DNA of 64,000 bases from Trema orientale (GCA_002914845.1 JXTC01000179.1:450957-514956); one strand, 5' to 3'; positions 46,601 through 60,760 are shown, counted from the first letter of the stretch. Notes: generated from the sequence alone by a model not told the origin. Numbers and translations: made by a program.

Positions 46601-49600
46601 CTTGAAGACCATTTGGTTTTGGACATTCTTTTCCTTGCATATTACGAGTCATTTTGTATTTGCAATGGTGAGAGGTGGAAAAATTTGTGCTTGATCCTCA
46701 AGGTACTTTGTCCTTCTCTTGGAATTGCTTTCCAAATCTTTCTACTCCTATTCCTTGCTAAAACTTGCTTTCTCCAGGGAATCTTGTCTGGGTCATATAA
46801 CTTTGGAAAGCTGGAAATTTCAACTGAAGCTATACGTTCGTCTTATGAAGCCAAAATTCAGCTGTTACTTATTCTTATAGAAACCCTGGACTTGGAAAAT
46901 CTTTTACAGATGGTCCATGATGAAACACCTTTCAGGTTTTCTGCTAATCGTTAGTTTCACTTTCAATGTTTGGTGATAGCATGGTTCTATCTTGGTTAAT
47001 ATATTGATATAAAGTAATAAGTTGTTTATTTATTTATTTTTTCAATGTAATAGACACATCTATAACTATATTGAAGTGGCAAAAGTAATACTAAATGCCT
47101 TTTCATTTCACCTTTTTGTTTTCCTTAATGTAAAACACATGCTATTCTTCAGGCAGGTTTCTTCTCATTTTTCCATAACTGATGTCCAAGAGATGGATGC
47201 AATAGTTTCAAGTCTTAATGCTTTTGAAACTAAGGAAGCAGGCCCGCTACTTCTAACATGGGCAGTGTTTCTTTGTCTGATTTCATCACTTCCTGGTAAA
47301 GAAGAAAACAATTTTCTAATGGTATGTGTTTCAAATTGCCTTTTTATTTTTGCACCATGTTGTAAGACTATTATTGATGATGAGCTTATTTAAATTTTCA
47401 TATTTTCCAGGAGATTGATCATGTTGGTTATGTTCGTCAAGCTTTTGAAGCTGCATCTTTGAGATATTTTCTTGAGATCCTTCAGAGTGACCTATTAAAT
47501 GAGTCTGATGTAAGTTAATCTCAGTTTATGATTTTAGGTTCCTAGTAATTCGTTAGAAGGGTTTACCTAGTAAAAAATATGTGAACTCATTTTTGTTCTT
47601 TTTAGTTTTAACAGTAAACATACAGGGTATTCTCTGTATGGTTGGTTATGCTTTACTTCTTCCCTCTCCATAAGCTATAAGCAGTCAATTTTGTCTTCCC
47701 CTCGTAATTTCCTTTTCAATGTTTTCATTTTAGTTTCAAATATTTGATCTTTTTTTGTTCTGTTTGTTTCTTAAGGGACCTGTTGCTGGTTATCGAAGTG
47801 TATTGAGAACTTTTATTTCTGCATTTATTGCGTCATATGAGATCAATCTTCAGGTAATTATATTAAGCATATTGAATGACCTTAAGGTGTTGACTTGATT
47901 CGTCTCTGACTTATCCTTTTCTCTCTATGTTGCAGCTGGAAGACAGTACCCTTAATTTGATATTGGATATTCTTTGCAAAGTTTACCGGGGAGAGGTTTG
48001 GATGCATAATGATTGTCTTTCAGGGTCATTAATTGATTATTTTTGTTGATTTCTTCGCTGTTGGTATTATTAAAGTTGACCTTTTATTTCCTCTATAGTT
48101 ATCTAATTGGATGATATTGCTCTTTAATTTTTCAGGAGTCACTTTGCATTCAGTTTTGGGACAGAGCAAGTTTTGTCGATGGTCCTATTCGGTGTCTTCT
48201 CTGTAACCTAGAGGGTGAATTTCCCTTCAGGACCATGGAACTTATTCGCCTTTTATCATCCCTATCTGAAGGAACTTGGCCAGCAGAATGTGTGTGAGTT
48301 CCTTTATTTAGCTTTCTTTAGTGATCTCTTCGGCTTAGATTTGTACATCAATGGTTTTCCTGTGGTAATGTTTTTTGATACGCTTGACATAGCATCTTGA
48401 GTTCTAGTTCCTTACATTGTTCTTGGAAAGCTATTTTCTTATTCAATTATTATGGAATCCTCACATATACATCCTTCACATGAACAGGTATAACTTTCTT
48501 GATAAATCAGTGGGCATTTCATCATTGTTTGAGATTACTGATGATTCCTTGGTGGATGCCACATCCCAAATTGTTGAAACACGTGTTCCATTGCATGTAC
48601 CTGGTATTGAAGGTCTGCTGATTCCCAGTAACACTCGTGGACATATTTTGAAATTAATTGGTGCAAATACTGCTCTTGTACGATGGGAGGTAAATGGGGC
48701 AACCATATATCTTGTAATTTATTTTTATTTATATTCCTTCTTGGTTTTTTTGAATGAGATGATGACCTTTTTTATTTATTTTTTAATTATTATTATAATT
48801 TTTTTGGGAATCTTATATTGAATATGTGTCAAATTTGGCAAGGTGGAGATGTTTTTCTTCCCTTGTTTGTGCTTTTTATACTTTGGTGATAATACTTACA
48901 AATTGCAATCATACCTAACTTGGAAGTTGGTAGGGTGTGGTTGATGTTGTTCCCTGTCTCATTCTTCTCCTCTATTTGCTGATTTATGCACATCTATCCA
49001 TGATCCTCCTAAGAGGGTAACAGAACCAATAAATGGAAAGATTATGGTCTTACTGGTAGATTTTATTATATGTGGTTATTCTGTAGGTTATACCCCAGGA
49101 TAAGATTTAGCTTTGATAGTTTTAAGTGCTATGATGCAGTGATGTTAGTAAACTACTGTTTAGGAATATTGACATTTTCTTATCTATTTAATATTTATCA
49201 CGAACTTATATTGTTACTCATTTTTTGTGCTAAACAATGAATCTTTTGTCTAGTATACACAATCTGGTGTGCTTGTGTTGCTGCTGCGTCTAGCCCAGGA
49301 GCTATATATGGAGGGGAATGTGGAAGTTTTACTTACTCTTGATCTTCTTAATCAGATGATATCTTTTAATAAGGTAAAATCTAGTGTTTCTTACCTATCA
49401 TGTTGTTATTTATTTTGTATTAGATATATGTTAAAATTAGTGACATTTGCTTATTTAAACTGCTTGGTTTTGCACACATTTACCATTGGAAATTATGCAT
49501 TGCTATTTGTTGGCATTATGCTCAGTTAATAATTTCCAGTTGTTTAAGACTTTATTAAATTGCCATCAAAGGATAAGACCCAATGCATACTATTTTTTAT

Positions 49601-52600
49601 TTTAAAAAAAAGAACACCAAAGGGTGCAGATCCTTTGGAATTGACACAAATGGTAATCACCACTGTATTGTATGGTTTTGATTATTTAAAAACTTGTCAT
49701 GTGTTTCTTTTCTTGATAGGCTTGTTTGATTTTTCTATTAAAATTTTGTTTTACCTGGTTCTTTTCTATTGATTGCCTTTTGCTCTATGGTTTAGGCTGT
49801 GTGTTTTGCTGTAATGGACATTGGCAGCACGTTTCATATTCAAGAAACTTCTGTGAGTGGGCATTTGGAAAGTAGAACGTGGTAATTAACTGTTCTTTTC
49901 CCTGTGTACTATGTCAGGTTTGTTTGTTGCTATATTAGTGGTCATTTCTCTTATCTTTCATTCCAGGGTGGTTGAGATCATCTGCACTTTGGTCAGAAAA
50001 TTATCTCCTAATCCTAGTAGTGCTGCTATAATGGCCAGGGGTGTCAATATCTTGGCAAATATGCTAAAATGGTAAACCAATCCATATGTATTAGTTTTTT
50101 TTTCGTATGCTGTATAACTTGCTTGTAGATTTTATATATGGCTCTTTTCTGCCTGACATTTAGGGTAAAGTTTGGTCTGATTTGTTTAGTTGGAATTTTA
50201 CTGTCAACATAAAATTTTAGTTGTTTTACCGGTCATGTTAGTAAAATTCAAAATTTTCATAGCCATGTCACATGCTATTGACATCATTATTATTATTTTC
50301 CATCAGCAGCCTTCTTGTTTCGTGTGAGAAAATCTAGTGATATATTTGTTTCCAATTTTCAATAAAACATGCGTCAACTTGAATGCTACAAACCCCAGAA
50401 CTGCAGGGTGTTAAAATGTTTTCTGGGCCTCTGGCATTTGCTTAAATTGTTTGCTGCCCACAAGCAAGTCCTGATTATAACAACTGTTTGATTAAATGCA
50501 AAATGTTTTTTGGTCAGTTGCCCTTCATATGTTGCTGCAGCTGCTGTTAAGGCAAATATTTTTGATGTGGCTTTGAAGACAAATATTCTCGATCCTGGCT
50601 CTAATGGTTCCTCGAGGTATAACCTTTAGTTCGAAGGATTTAATTGTGCATTCTCCTCTGAACTGCATATGTATGACAACAATTTGTACGTTGACTATGG
50701 ACAAAGTTTTGTAGGTAGTGATCTAATACTTAATTGTATAATGCACAATTATTTACTACATCCTTTTCTTTTCCATTGTTGTGCTTAGTTTATTGATAGT
50801 TGTTTTATTTTATATTTATTTTTAACCTCTTAAATTTTGTGCTCATTTTAGTTAACTTTTACTTGAGGTAGTTCAACTTGTTTCTATGTCATATGTGCAG
50901 TACTCTGCATGGACCTTATTGCTTTATTTTTCATTTCTTCATTGGTCTGTGTTTTCCTTTGAATTGCATATTTTTTCTTTTCTATTCTCAGAGAGTTCTC
51001 CATCTGGCGCCAGACTCTCCTACGTTCTCTCTCTCTTTCTCTCTCTCTCTTTATTTTTGGGTGGCAGAGGAAGGACCTAGCTGATAGTTGATATATCTTC
51101 TTTTCATTATGTGTTTCCTTTGTCTTGGTTTATGTAAAAGCTGTATTGTAATTTGGAGAGTTTTTAATACTGTGTTCTAAGTATTAACACTTGGTTTTTC
51201 TAGCGGATCATGGTTGCTTTCTGGAAAACTGGCAACAATGCTGTTGATAGACTGTGAGCAGAATGATAATTATTGCGTCTTGACTACAGCAGGTATGTTT
51301 TACGAGTTGTGCTTTGTTGCATGCTTATATTGTCCNTGTTATAAGCAGTATGTTCACATTTACTTTTGCTTGTGTAACTTTTTTGTGTTCATTGTTTGTT
51401 GCATATGCACATTGGAGCATAACACAGAGACATAAACGTGCAATTAATTTTTTTAATCAATTCTATGGTGCGTTATGTTGTATACTATATGAAAGCTGTA
51501 TATGTTGTGATGTGTGATTCAAAATGTGGCAGTACTGGATTTCACAATGGAGCTGATGGAAACGGGATTTGAGAATGATACTGTCCTTGCTTTAATTGTT
51601 TTCTCGCTGCAGTATGTTCTTGTAAACCATGAATACTGGAAATACAAAGTGAAGCATACTCGCTGGAGAATAACATCAAAGGTACACCTTGAGTTTTTGC
51701 TATGGTGTTCTAGTTGGTTCTTTCTCTCAACTTCTTTTTGAGAACTTGCGGTTGTTATCAGCTCTTTGTTTTTGATTTGTGAGACTTTCTTAAATGCTGA
51801 CTGAGGACCTTGAACTAAGATACGAGAAAGGCAGAAGGGAGTGAAATTTTTTCTCCTAAGACAGGCTCAAACAAATTGGAAAATATAGAAAATGATGCTT
51901 CTTCCCCGGCCCCGAAACAAAAGTAATGGATTATCTTTAAAAGTAATGGATTGATCGTTATTAACTAGATCCTCTTTTTTTCTTCCCCGCCCCCCAAACA
52001 AAATAATTGTTGTTAGCATATTACAGTTAGATTCAACAGTGTTGCAAATTAAGGATAATTTGATTCTAGCTTTTTAAGCTTCCTCAGTCTGGTAGTCTCA
52101 TTTAATTTGCCCATCTTGATAAGGTTCTAGAGTTCATTATTCCATGTGTGAGTTTTGCTTGACAAGTAAATCTGATTTTATTTTATCGTCTGTTTTAGGT
52201 GCTTGAACTGATCAAAAAAGGCATTATGTTGACATCATACACTGGAAAGCTGGGTGAGGTCATTTGGGATATGTTACTTTCTGATTCTTCAATCCACAAT
52301 ACTCTTTTTCGGATTGTTTGCACAACTTCACAAGCGTTGGAGGTCTGAATGCTGATTCTATTTGGTCAGAGGTTCATTTTTGGTTTTGTTTTCTTCACTG
52401 ATTTGAGCATTTTTCTTCTCGTTCTTCTTCTTCTTCTTTCTTGCAGAAACTTTACATTAGCCGTCTCTTTGACATAACGGAGATTGAGGGTTTATCTCTT
52501 GCTATATCTTCTGTTTTGGATATTCTTTTCAACATGGTTGCCAAGTTTTCTAAGGTACATTATGAGAGTAATAGATAGAAATGTATTTTGATTCGTGTGC

Positions 52601-54556
52601 TAAGTTGGAAAGCTTCTTGAAGTAGCGCAGATGTTGACAATTTTTGTAATTAAGGTTACCGGATAGAGTTTTTTCAACCCAGTCTAAACAAAAGTCTGAT
52701 CATTGTTCTCGTAGAAAATTATGACTTCAAAGTAGTATATATATTCTTTGCCGCAAAGAACAATAAATATATTGGTCTTTTGAATGGACCATTTTTTTGG
52801 GCCATAACTTGAATCATTCTGTTTGTGTCTAAAGCTGCAAAATATACGTGTGTGGTATACAGGTTCCTATTTTTGTGATTTTGGTGGATTCTATGATTAG
52901 TACTTCTGCACCTACAAGAGCTAATATCCTGTTCTGTTAATTTTCCAGGATACGTCTTCCAGCCTTCCCATCTTTCTCCAATCAGTCTTGTCAACATCAA
53001 CAAAACCAATTTCTGTAGTTGCTGCTGTTGTCTCCTTGATATCTTATTTTCGCAATCCTGTAAGGACTCTCCTTGCTCGAACTGGAAGTGATTTTAGTAT
53101 TCTGCTTTTGCCTCTGATTTGAGGGAACTTCTCTGCCTGTTACGTGTTTAACGAATACATACACTAAAAAGATCACATTTTTCTTTTAGTGTATGCCTTT
53201 TTTTTTGTTGACATCAATTAGGGGTTTTACATTTGCAAGAAAATGATAGTTGCATATAGGTATTTTATGGGTTCCCCATTGTGTTCGCCGAATTTTTTCT
53301 GATTCAGCAAAAGTCATTAGTAATTCTGATGATTGAGCAAACCTTATAACGTGAGTTTGTGTGTGTGGTCTATTCGGCCAAAATTTCATAGTATAGCCTA
53401 TTCTTTTAGGCCTTCTGCAGAGGGTTACTGATGCTTAGTCATAACTCGTAACACAGAAAGTATGCAGAACTTAAGAAAGACTTATATTTGTTAAAGATGT
53501 TTTATGATCATCAACAATATGTTACTCGTTATTTGTTAAGAGTGTCCAGCATGCTTGATATCAATTAGCATGCCACCATGCTAAAACATAAAAAACTATG
53601 CATCTTAAATGGATCTAAATGTAGATTGACAATGACATTAGTGTAAGGTTTCTATCGCTGCTAACCTGTAGTTGTGTTTTGGACACGGCCTGGGACAGAC
53701 TTGTCAGAATCCTCTATATGCTTTTGACATTCTCCCATTTTTCTTTTGATGATTGTACATAGAAAATGGCTTTTCTTATGCTGTTGACGGTCTGTACTAA
53801 GGTGTTTAACAAATCTATGCAGGTCATACAAATCGGCGCTGCTAAAGTACTGTCAATGCTGTTGATGATAGCAGATTTCTTGCCACCGTATGTTTCAGCA
53901 AGCAGCTTTGGTCTGGATGATAAACAGGTTTAGTATTTTTGAGCAAATGCAGTTACTATTTTTAAGTTTAATTAACTGGTCCATTTTCCCTTATTTGATA
54001 TTTTTTTGATTACATTTAGGTTGCTGATTTGAAAGATTCTGTCGGCTATATACTACTTGAGCAGTCAGCAGAGAATGAAGATCTATTTGTTGCTATTGTC
54101 AATCTACTCACTGCTGCTGCTCGTTATCAGGTGTGTTACTTTTCACGTTTGTATCTGTTTTGCAGTGTCAATAAGTAATTACTACTAAGTAATTTCTCTT
54201 GTTCTGTTTTGGGGTTTTTCCTTAATTGTTTATATTTTTTTTTGATAAGATACATTTATTGGACTTGAACCCCGACCACTCAAACACACACTCACCCACC
54301 CTACCACTTGAGCTAACTTTGCCCTTAATTGTTCATATTGTAATTTCTGTTTTATTCAGCCTGCATTTTTTGTTGCTGTATTTGCCACCAAAGAGAATCT
54401 GGACATCCAACTGAGAAATGACGATGGGGAGAAGCTGTCAACAATTGAGGTTTCCTCTGGGCCAATAGCGTCTAAAAGTTCAAGTCTTATGGATACTATT
54501 GGGGATTACGTTGTAAACTCTGAAAGTCTTATTAATGAGTAAGTTCTCCTAGATCC

Positions 54557-54593
<37 letters not shown>

Positions 54594-57500
54594 TTGCAAA
54601 CTTTTTTAGTAATTATTTACATATTTTGATTTGTTAATTTCTTCCATCTTTCTTCTTTCCAGCAAACCCTTTGTGCTGCTTAATGTATTTAACTTCTTAA
54701 AGGCTCTGTGGCAAAGGGCTGCTCAATATATCAATATCTTGGGGAGGCTGAAAAGCTCTGAGAAGTTCTGGAAGGAATTGTCCAACTGCATTTCGCTAAT
54801 TTCTGTGGATTTTCTTTCGCATGATAGCCTGACTGAGATGGAAGCTCTAAATCTGGCATACAGATATCAGTGTCAATCTTCCGTAATGGAAATAATGGCA
54901 TATGACATGTTTCTGCAAAAAAAGTTGGTACAGGTTGAGTCAGTAGAGAAACAAGCACCTGACTCAAGGGGAAGGTTAGAAAATTCAGTTAGCGCAGATA
55001 AACCAAAAGCTGCAAATCTATATGATCATAGAGAAATTTTGTCAAAGTGGTGTCAGAGCTCTGTTTTGGTCAATCTGATCAAGTCACTTACCACTTATGA
55101 TTATGATAACAAGTCATTTTATCATGCACAGGTAACCATTGAAATCTCTTTTGCCTTTCATTTGATGTTAATATTTTTAAAACATGTAAATGGAAGATCT
55201 GTTGCAGAACTAAATGCTCTCCTTGGTTTTCTCTTCTGTATATTTTTCATCTGATAGGGAAATAGGAAAGGAGGTGAAAGAATAATTTTTAACTTTGCAG
55301 ACATGGAGAACTCAATTTTACTGCTTTTGAGCAATAGTTTATGGTTTACAAAGTTTATGCTGACTTGAGTACACACGGTTTACATACTTTACGCTTTATA
55401 TTAGTCTTAGTAATCTGATTACTGGCCTTTTACCTAATGTGTATGCTAAAATTTTGCAGGTTGCGGCCAGTTTAGTCACTGTGCATTTGGTTGAGAAATT
55501 AGCAGCTGGTGATGCCGGAAGTTTGTCTGTATCACTACTTCAGAAGATCAGCACCGAGTCTAACAAGGTTTGCTCTTTCCCTTAAAGATTGACTTAGCAC
55601 ATTTAGGTAAATAGTACTGACATGCTGTCCTAAATTTAGTTGTTAAGTGTTAAACTCTTTTAGGGCACATTTTAATTAATAACCCAACTGCAACTCATAA
55701 AATCTCTTCTGGTTTCCTAATTCTGAGGTAGCATAACATCTCATTTCTTTTTTACCTTGCAGCTTAGAAGTCATCCTGCTTTCAATGAATTGTTAGCACA
55801 ATATTCACAGCGTGGTTATAGGTAATCTGTCTCTATTTTCTTGAATTCAGATTTCAAAGTGTACCTGTTTGATGAATCTGTGTTAAGTGCACTGCAATCA
55901 TGAACTAGGATGTTATATTTGCAATATAAATGTAATATATGAACTCCTTGTAAAGGTCATGGATGTAATTTGAGCAGTGCCACTCGGCCCAAGTTGGGCC
56001 AGGCACCAGAGGAGAGAATGGGAAGAGGACCTAGATATAATTTCTGTATGATTTGTTATTCACCCTCTGTACCCAGATGAAATGCAATCTTTCTTTCCCT
56101 CTATATGCTTGTGCCAAAGGAAAGTTATGGGGAGATTGACAGGCAGTGTTACATGAGCAATTGTGTTAACATGTGATTTCACATATTTTTTTGCCACTAA
56201 ATTTGTTTTATAACTTGTCTTAGTTCCCGACTACTGGACATTTTTCTGAGCATTGTCATGTATCGTGCAAGTAGTTGAGCCTGACTTGCATGTACTTGTC
56301 TTTAGAAATCAAGGCTTTTGTGCATTTTCCTTGCTTTTTATATTCCAAGCTTACATGACTAATTATTCTCTTGTTTCAGTGAAGGGAAGGAACTAAATAG
56401 TCTGATACTCAGTGATCTTTATTATCATCTAGAAGGAGAGCTTGAAGGTCGTAAAATCAGTGCTGGACCATTTAAAGAACTTTCTCAATACCTGGTTGAT
56501 TCAAAAGTTCTACACAGTTACCAACATAAGTATGACAATGACCTTTTTGTAACTTGCAAAGATGTGTTCTTGTTTGATCCCGAGCGTGTACGGGCTGATT
56601 TGGGATCAGATCTTTGGGATTATCTAAAGTGGAAAACATCTAAAGCAATCACAAAAAGAATGTTGTGTTACATGATGGAGGCAAATTCGATGGTGTTGCT
56701 TAGAAATTCAAAGGTTACTGCATTGAGATCATTAATAACTGTCTTAACCATCTACGAGAAAGATGTGAGTTATCTGACTTTGATTGCGTTCTGTTGCATT
56801 TCTAATGTAAAATTTGGGGTCTGCAGCTGCTTTCTATAGTTAAAATTTTATTAAAGTTGAGAAATTTTCAGGTACTTTTCCATTATTTTCTTGTGTTGTA
56901 AAAATTAATAGGTGTATAATCTGCCAAAATTAGTAGTAAGTGAAAGTTTTACAATATACTATTTTGTATATAGAGTTGATGATTCCACAGTAATTTCTGT
57001 ACAATAATGAATACCGCACAGTACAACATCAGCATAATTGACTATGAATACCAAAACAAAGGCTTAAAGATACTTGTATCACTGTTTTACTATTAGTTTA
57101 TAGTGTCAGTATGACTTAAGCTCTAGAGACTACAAGTAATTGCTTGAGCTTCATTTTCTATTTCTTCTTTATTTCAAATAAGATATGGGATTAGTTTAAG
57201 GGGGTCCACCCAATAGTAGTTAAAAAGATTCAGTATCTTAATAAATGCTTTTGTAATTCAAATTTCCCAATGTTCCAACATGGTGTTTCGAGGTAATTAT
57301 GCTCCCTGAACCAGAGATGTTTTTAAAATGAAGTTACAGCCTCATAAACCTGAAAACGTTGATGGTGACTGGTGTTGAGATGATATAGCTCTTCACTATT
57401 TGTTTGTTTGTTTGTTTATTTCTTTTTATTTTTCAGTAGCATTTGCTTTACTTTTCATCTGCTATTGTAGGAGGAAAATGCCGCCATTGGAGGGATCTCT

Positions 57501-59589
57501 AGTGAACTTGTTCTAACATGTATGGATCACATATGCAAGTGCTTCCGTGCCACAGTAGAATCATTAGCTCCATATATGGGTAGTGGCTCTGAAGATACGT
57601 TTCATTTTATTTCAGCCCAATCAGAACTGCTTCTCCATTTTTTGAGATCTGCACGTAAAAGCCTCAACATATCTGTTTGCATACATGTGTTGACAACATC
57701 AGGTTCTGGCCTTAAAGTACTGTGTGACTTCAGGCCATCAGCTACCGAGGTTAATATAACAATAAAGCTTTTACTTGTGCTGCTTCTTTCAACAGTGGAG
57801 TTTTGTTGTCTCAGTTCATCTTTTGGTGGGATGATAGAAATGGAATCTGTTGGAGATGGCGCCAAAATTTCTAATGTGTGTTTGGGGCTACTACCCATTC
57901 TCTGCAATTGTATAGTCATTGCTGATCACTGCACCCTCTCCCTGACTACTGTCGACTTGATACTGAGAAATTGCTTGACACCCAACTCTTGGTTCCCTGT
58001 CATACAGAATCACCTTCAGCTGCACTACGTTATTCTGAAGCTTCAGGATAAGAATTCTCTTTCATCTGTCCCTGTAGTTATGAAGTTTTTCTTGACTCTC
58101 GCTCGTGTTAGGGAAGGTGCTGAGATGCTTGTTAACTATGGCTTTCTTTCATCGCTAAGATTCTTGTTTACTGAGTACATGGATGGTTTCTCCATCTCTT
58201 CTGACAAAGTAGAAAAGCCTCAGCAAATCTGGGGACTTGCTTTGGCTGTCATCACTGCTATGGTTCAGTCTTTAGGAGACAGTCCTTCATGTAGAGATGT
58301 TTTGGACAATGTGATACCTTACTTATTTTCAGAGAAAGTGTATATAATTTCTTATTATCTCAGCGCACCTGACTTTCCATCTGATGATCACGACAAGAAA
58401 AGACCTAGGACTCAAAGAACAGAAACTTCTCTAACAGCTCTCAAGGAAACTGAGCATACTATCATGCTAATGTGTGTGCTAGCAAGACACTGGAATTCAT
58501 GGGTTAAGGCCATAAAAGAAATGGATTCCCATTTGAGAGAACAAAGCATCCATCTTTTAGCCTTCATTAGCAGAGGAACTCAACGCCTTGGAGACTCTTC
58601 CATTGCCCCCCTCTTATGTCCTCCTGTCTTAAAGGAGGAGTTCGATTACTGCAATAAGCCCTCATTTATGAACAGTAAAAATGGATGGTTTGCCCTTTCA
58701 CCTCTTTGTTGTGGCTCAAAACCAAAATTCTCAGCTGTCTCTACAACATCTACCTCTCTCATAATCAGAAATCAAGCAAGTGAAAATTCCGATCATGTTT
58801 CTCAGACGTACTTCTCCGATATTGTTTCCCTACAGATATATAGAATTACGTTTCTACTTTTGAAGTTTCTATGTTTGCAAGCTGAGGGTGCTGCTATAAG
58901 GGCGGAGGAGGTGGGTTATGTTGATCTTGCACATTTTCCTGAGCTTCCAATGCCTGATATTTTACACGGGTTACAGGTAAGACTAACATAAATGTATTCT
59001 TAGCGTCCCTTTCGCAATGATATCAAGAATCTGTCATTGATCTACTTGTTAGCTATTTCTTTCTTCAAGCTCAAAACATAAGTTGAATGTTAACACTCCC
59101 ACCGCACCAAACTTCTTATATTTCTCTTTAATTTTCTTCCAATCTGTTGTTCCATGGGATGCAGGATCAGGCGATCAGCATTGTTTCTGAGCTATGTGAA
59201 GCCAACAAATTGAAACAGATTCAAAAAGAAGTACAGAATGCGTGTTACTTATTAATGCAGATAATGGAGATGGCCTTGTACTTGGAACTTTGCGTTCTAC
59301 AGATATGTGGCATGAGACCCGTGTTAGGACGTGTTGAAGATTTTTCAAAGGACGTGAAGAAGTTGATGAGAGGTAAAATCTTTTCACTCTATCGACTCGA
59401 AAAGTTTTTTCTTTTATTTATTTAGTGCTTCCAATGAGCAGTAATTACATCTAGTAACTTTCTCGTTTCTTGATTCATTGTTTTACAGCGACGGAAGGGC
59501 ATGCTTTTCTGAAATCCTCGGTTAAGTCCTTGAAACAGATGATATCATTTGTCTATCCCGGATTGTTACAGACCGAGGAGCTTTTGTGA
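43617..59589 (+). CDS. NUP188: Nuclear pore protein NUP188
   Basis: A giant alpha-solenoid scaffold nucleoporin of the pore inner ring (Nup192/Nup188 family, formerly DUF3414). I place 32 exons: 43617-43724, 43811-43984, 44428-44523, 45131-45200, 45295-45428, 46562-46702, 46778-46935, 47153-47321, 47411-47509, 47776-47853, 47936-47995, 48136-48293, 48488-48689, 49254-49373, 49796-49881, 49967-50071, 50518-50616, 51204-51292, 51533-51681, 52199-52342, 52447-52554, 52949-53059, 53823-53927, 54020-54130, 54360-54538, 54663-55131, 55460-55567, 55763-55821, 56380-56764, 57471-58976, 59165-59372, 59489-59589. They total 5,889 bp, exactly 1,962 codons plus stop, about the family's length. The N-terminus (DPSLWWDPFSLLLTDLENASL) and MDVDLFTLWAEEMLLED match my recollection of Arabidopsis At4g38760. 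Helical throughout, with no FG repeats, as expected of a scaffold subunit. Three SINEs lie in introns 5 and 24, and a single N is in intron 18. No frameshift seen. Confidence 0.95.
45863..45970 (-). mobile_element. tRNA-derived SINE (family C) in NUP188 intron 5, 19-bp target duplication
   Basis: Read on the minus strand: an A-box region GGGGCTAGCTCAATTGG, a B-box GGATTCGAGTCCC, and a 3' end GTGTATCTCATTAAAAAAA. The insert is flanked by perfect 19-bp repeats ATACTGAATAATTTCATTT at 45844-45862 and 45971-45989. The short total length and tRNA-like promoter boxes define a SINE. Confidence 0.9.
46003..46165 (+). mobile_element. Second SINE-like element in NUP188 intron 5
   Basis: A B-box GGTTCGATTCC at 46064-46074 is preceded at tRNA-like spacing by GTTAGGTGGAGTG (A-box-like, about 46018). 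The 3' end is A-rich (about 46150-46165). The body differs from the other SINEs here, including CCTCCCAAAGATTGTGGGG. No clear target duplication because both borders are A-rich. Confidence 0.65.
51336..51336. other. Single N in NUP188 intron 18
   Basis: One undetermined base with no duplicated flanks; it does not touch an exon. Confidence 0.95.
54237..54322 (-). mobile_element. tRNA-derived SINE (family C) in NUP188 intron 24
   Basis: On the minus strand: A-box GTTAGCTCAAGTGG, B-box GGGGTTCAAGTCC, 3' end ATGTATCTTATCAAAAAAAA, which matches the tail of the SINE at 45863. Flanked by CCTTAATTGTTTATATT (54220-54236) and CCTTAATTGTTCATATT (54323-54339), a 17-bp duplication with one mismatch. At 86 bp it is shorter than usual. 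Confidence 0.85.
54561..54590. repeat. (CT)15 microsatellite in NUP188 intron 25
   Basis: Fifteen perfect CT units about 20 bp after the exon 25 donor. Confidence 0.9.
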
Positions 59590-59864
59590 GAACTGCTGTG
59601 GACACAGGTGACTTTTCTAGGCGTAAAAAGAAAATTGGAATATTGTTTAGGATTATAAAAATTTCCTCAATATTCCTCCAGAGACAAAATTGATGTACAT
59701 ATATATGTGCCATTCTTTTTGTGATTCCAAAGGCGATAGCATTAGCTGCTTTGGACAAAAGATATATGTCCAACCGAAACCACAGCTAGTGTTTGCCCTT
59801 ATGGTCGCCGTTGTGGTGGAAAATAATTTTTTTTTCCTTTTTTCTTTTGTTGAGGGGCCCGATG

Positions 59865-59899
<35 letters not shown>

Positions 59900-60582
59900 A
59901 AGTGATGATTGTCTATATTCAGTGGGAGCAGTGGTTGGTCTATTTGGCTTGTTTCCATTGATGACATTGACTTAGTCCATCTTTTATTTTTATCGTTTAA
60001 TTTGTCAGTGCTTTTTCTTTATCGTTTTTTTCTCCCCTTAAATTTCTATCTTATTTTTATCGGTTTTTGGTATTGTAGCCTGTCCTACTTTAGATTTCGG
60101 TCATAACGGGGATACCGAGTAGGGGTACCCTAGGCTCGGAAAAGCACCGGCATTTATTTTGTTTTATTTTATTTATTTTTTTTGAATGTATTACGTTGTT
60201 GTGCACCTTTTTTTAGTTGTCTTCCTAGATCAACCGCTCCCTCCATCCCCTTAATTCAAGGTTGATCAATATGAGAATCCAAATCTCATTATAATAAGTT
60301 GTTAAGAGAATAAATAATTACTTTTTCTTGTTAAAATTACGCTTTCACGCCTTAAACTTCGTTAATATTGCACTCGAGATTTCCCAAGGTAATTTTTGCA
60401 CCATCATCATCAATTCTGATCAAGATGTCAAGTATTGTCCTCAGAACTGTGGTTGCAAATTTTCTCTCCTTCAGCAGGGAATAATGGGCTTTGGAAAGAG
60501 GGAAAAAATTGGAAATTTGGCTGAGTTCGATTGAAAAATAATTAGGGACACAGGCTAAAAGCCTAAAATCCACCTTAGACCA

Positions 60583-60760
60583 CTTGTAACATATAAAGCT
60601 CATAAACTTATTACAGAGCTCTTAAATTTAATTATAAAGTTCATGAACATAAATTTAAGAGGAAATCAAAATTGTAACATATGAAGCTTAGACTTGTTAC
60701 AAAGCTCTTAAATTTAGTTACAAAGCTCATGAACATAAATTTAAGAGGAAATCAAACTTA
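60583..60760. repeat. Tandem repeat, two 89-bp units each with a 12-bp palindrome
   Basis: Units start TTGTAACATATAAAGCT (60583) and TTGTAACATATGAAGCT (60672). Both contain CTCTTAAATTTA and, about 20 bp on, its exact reverse complement TAAATTTAAGAG, so each unit can form a hairpin. Confidence 0.85.
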
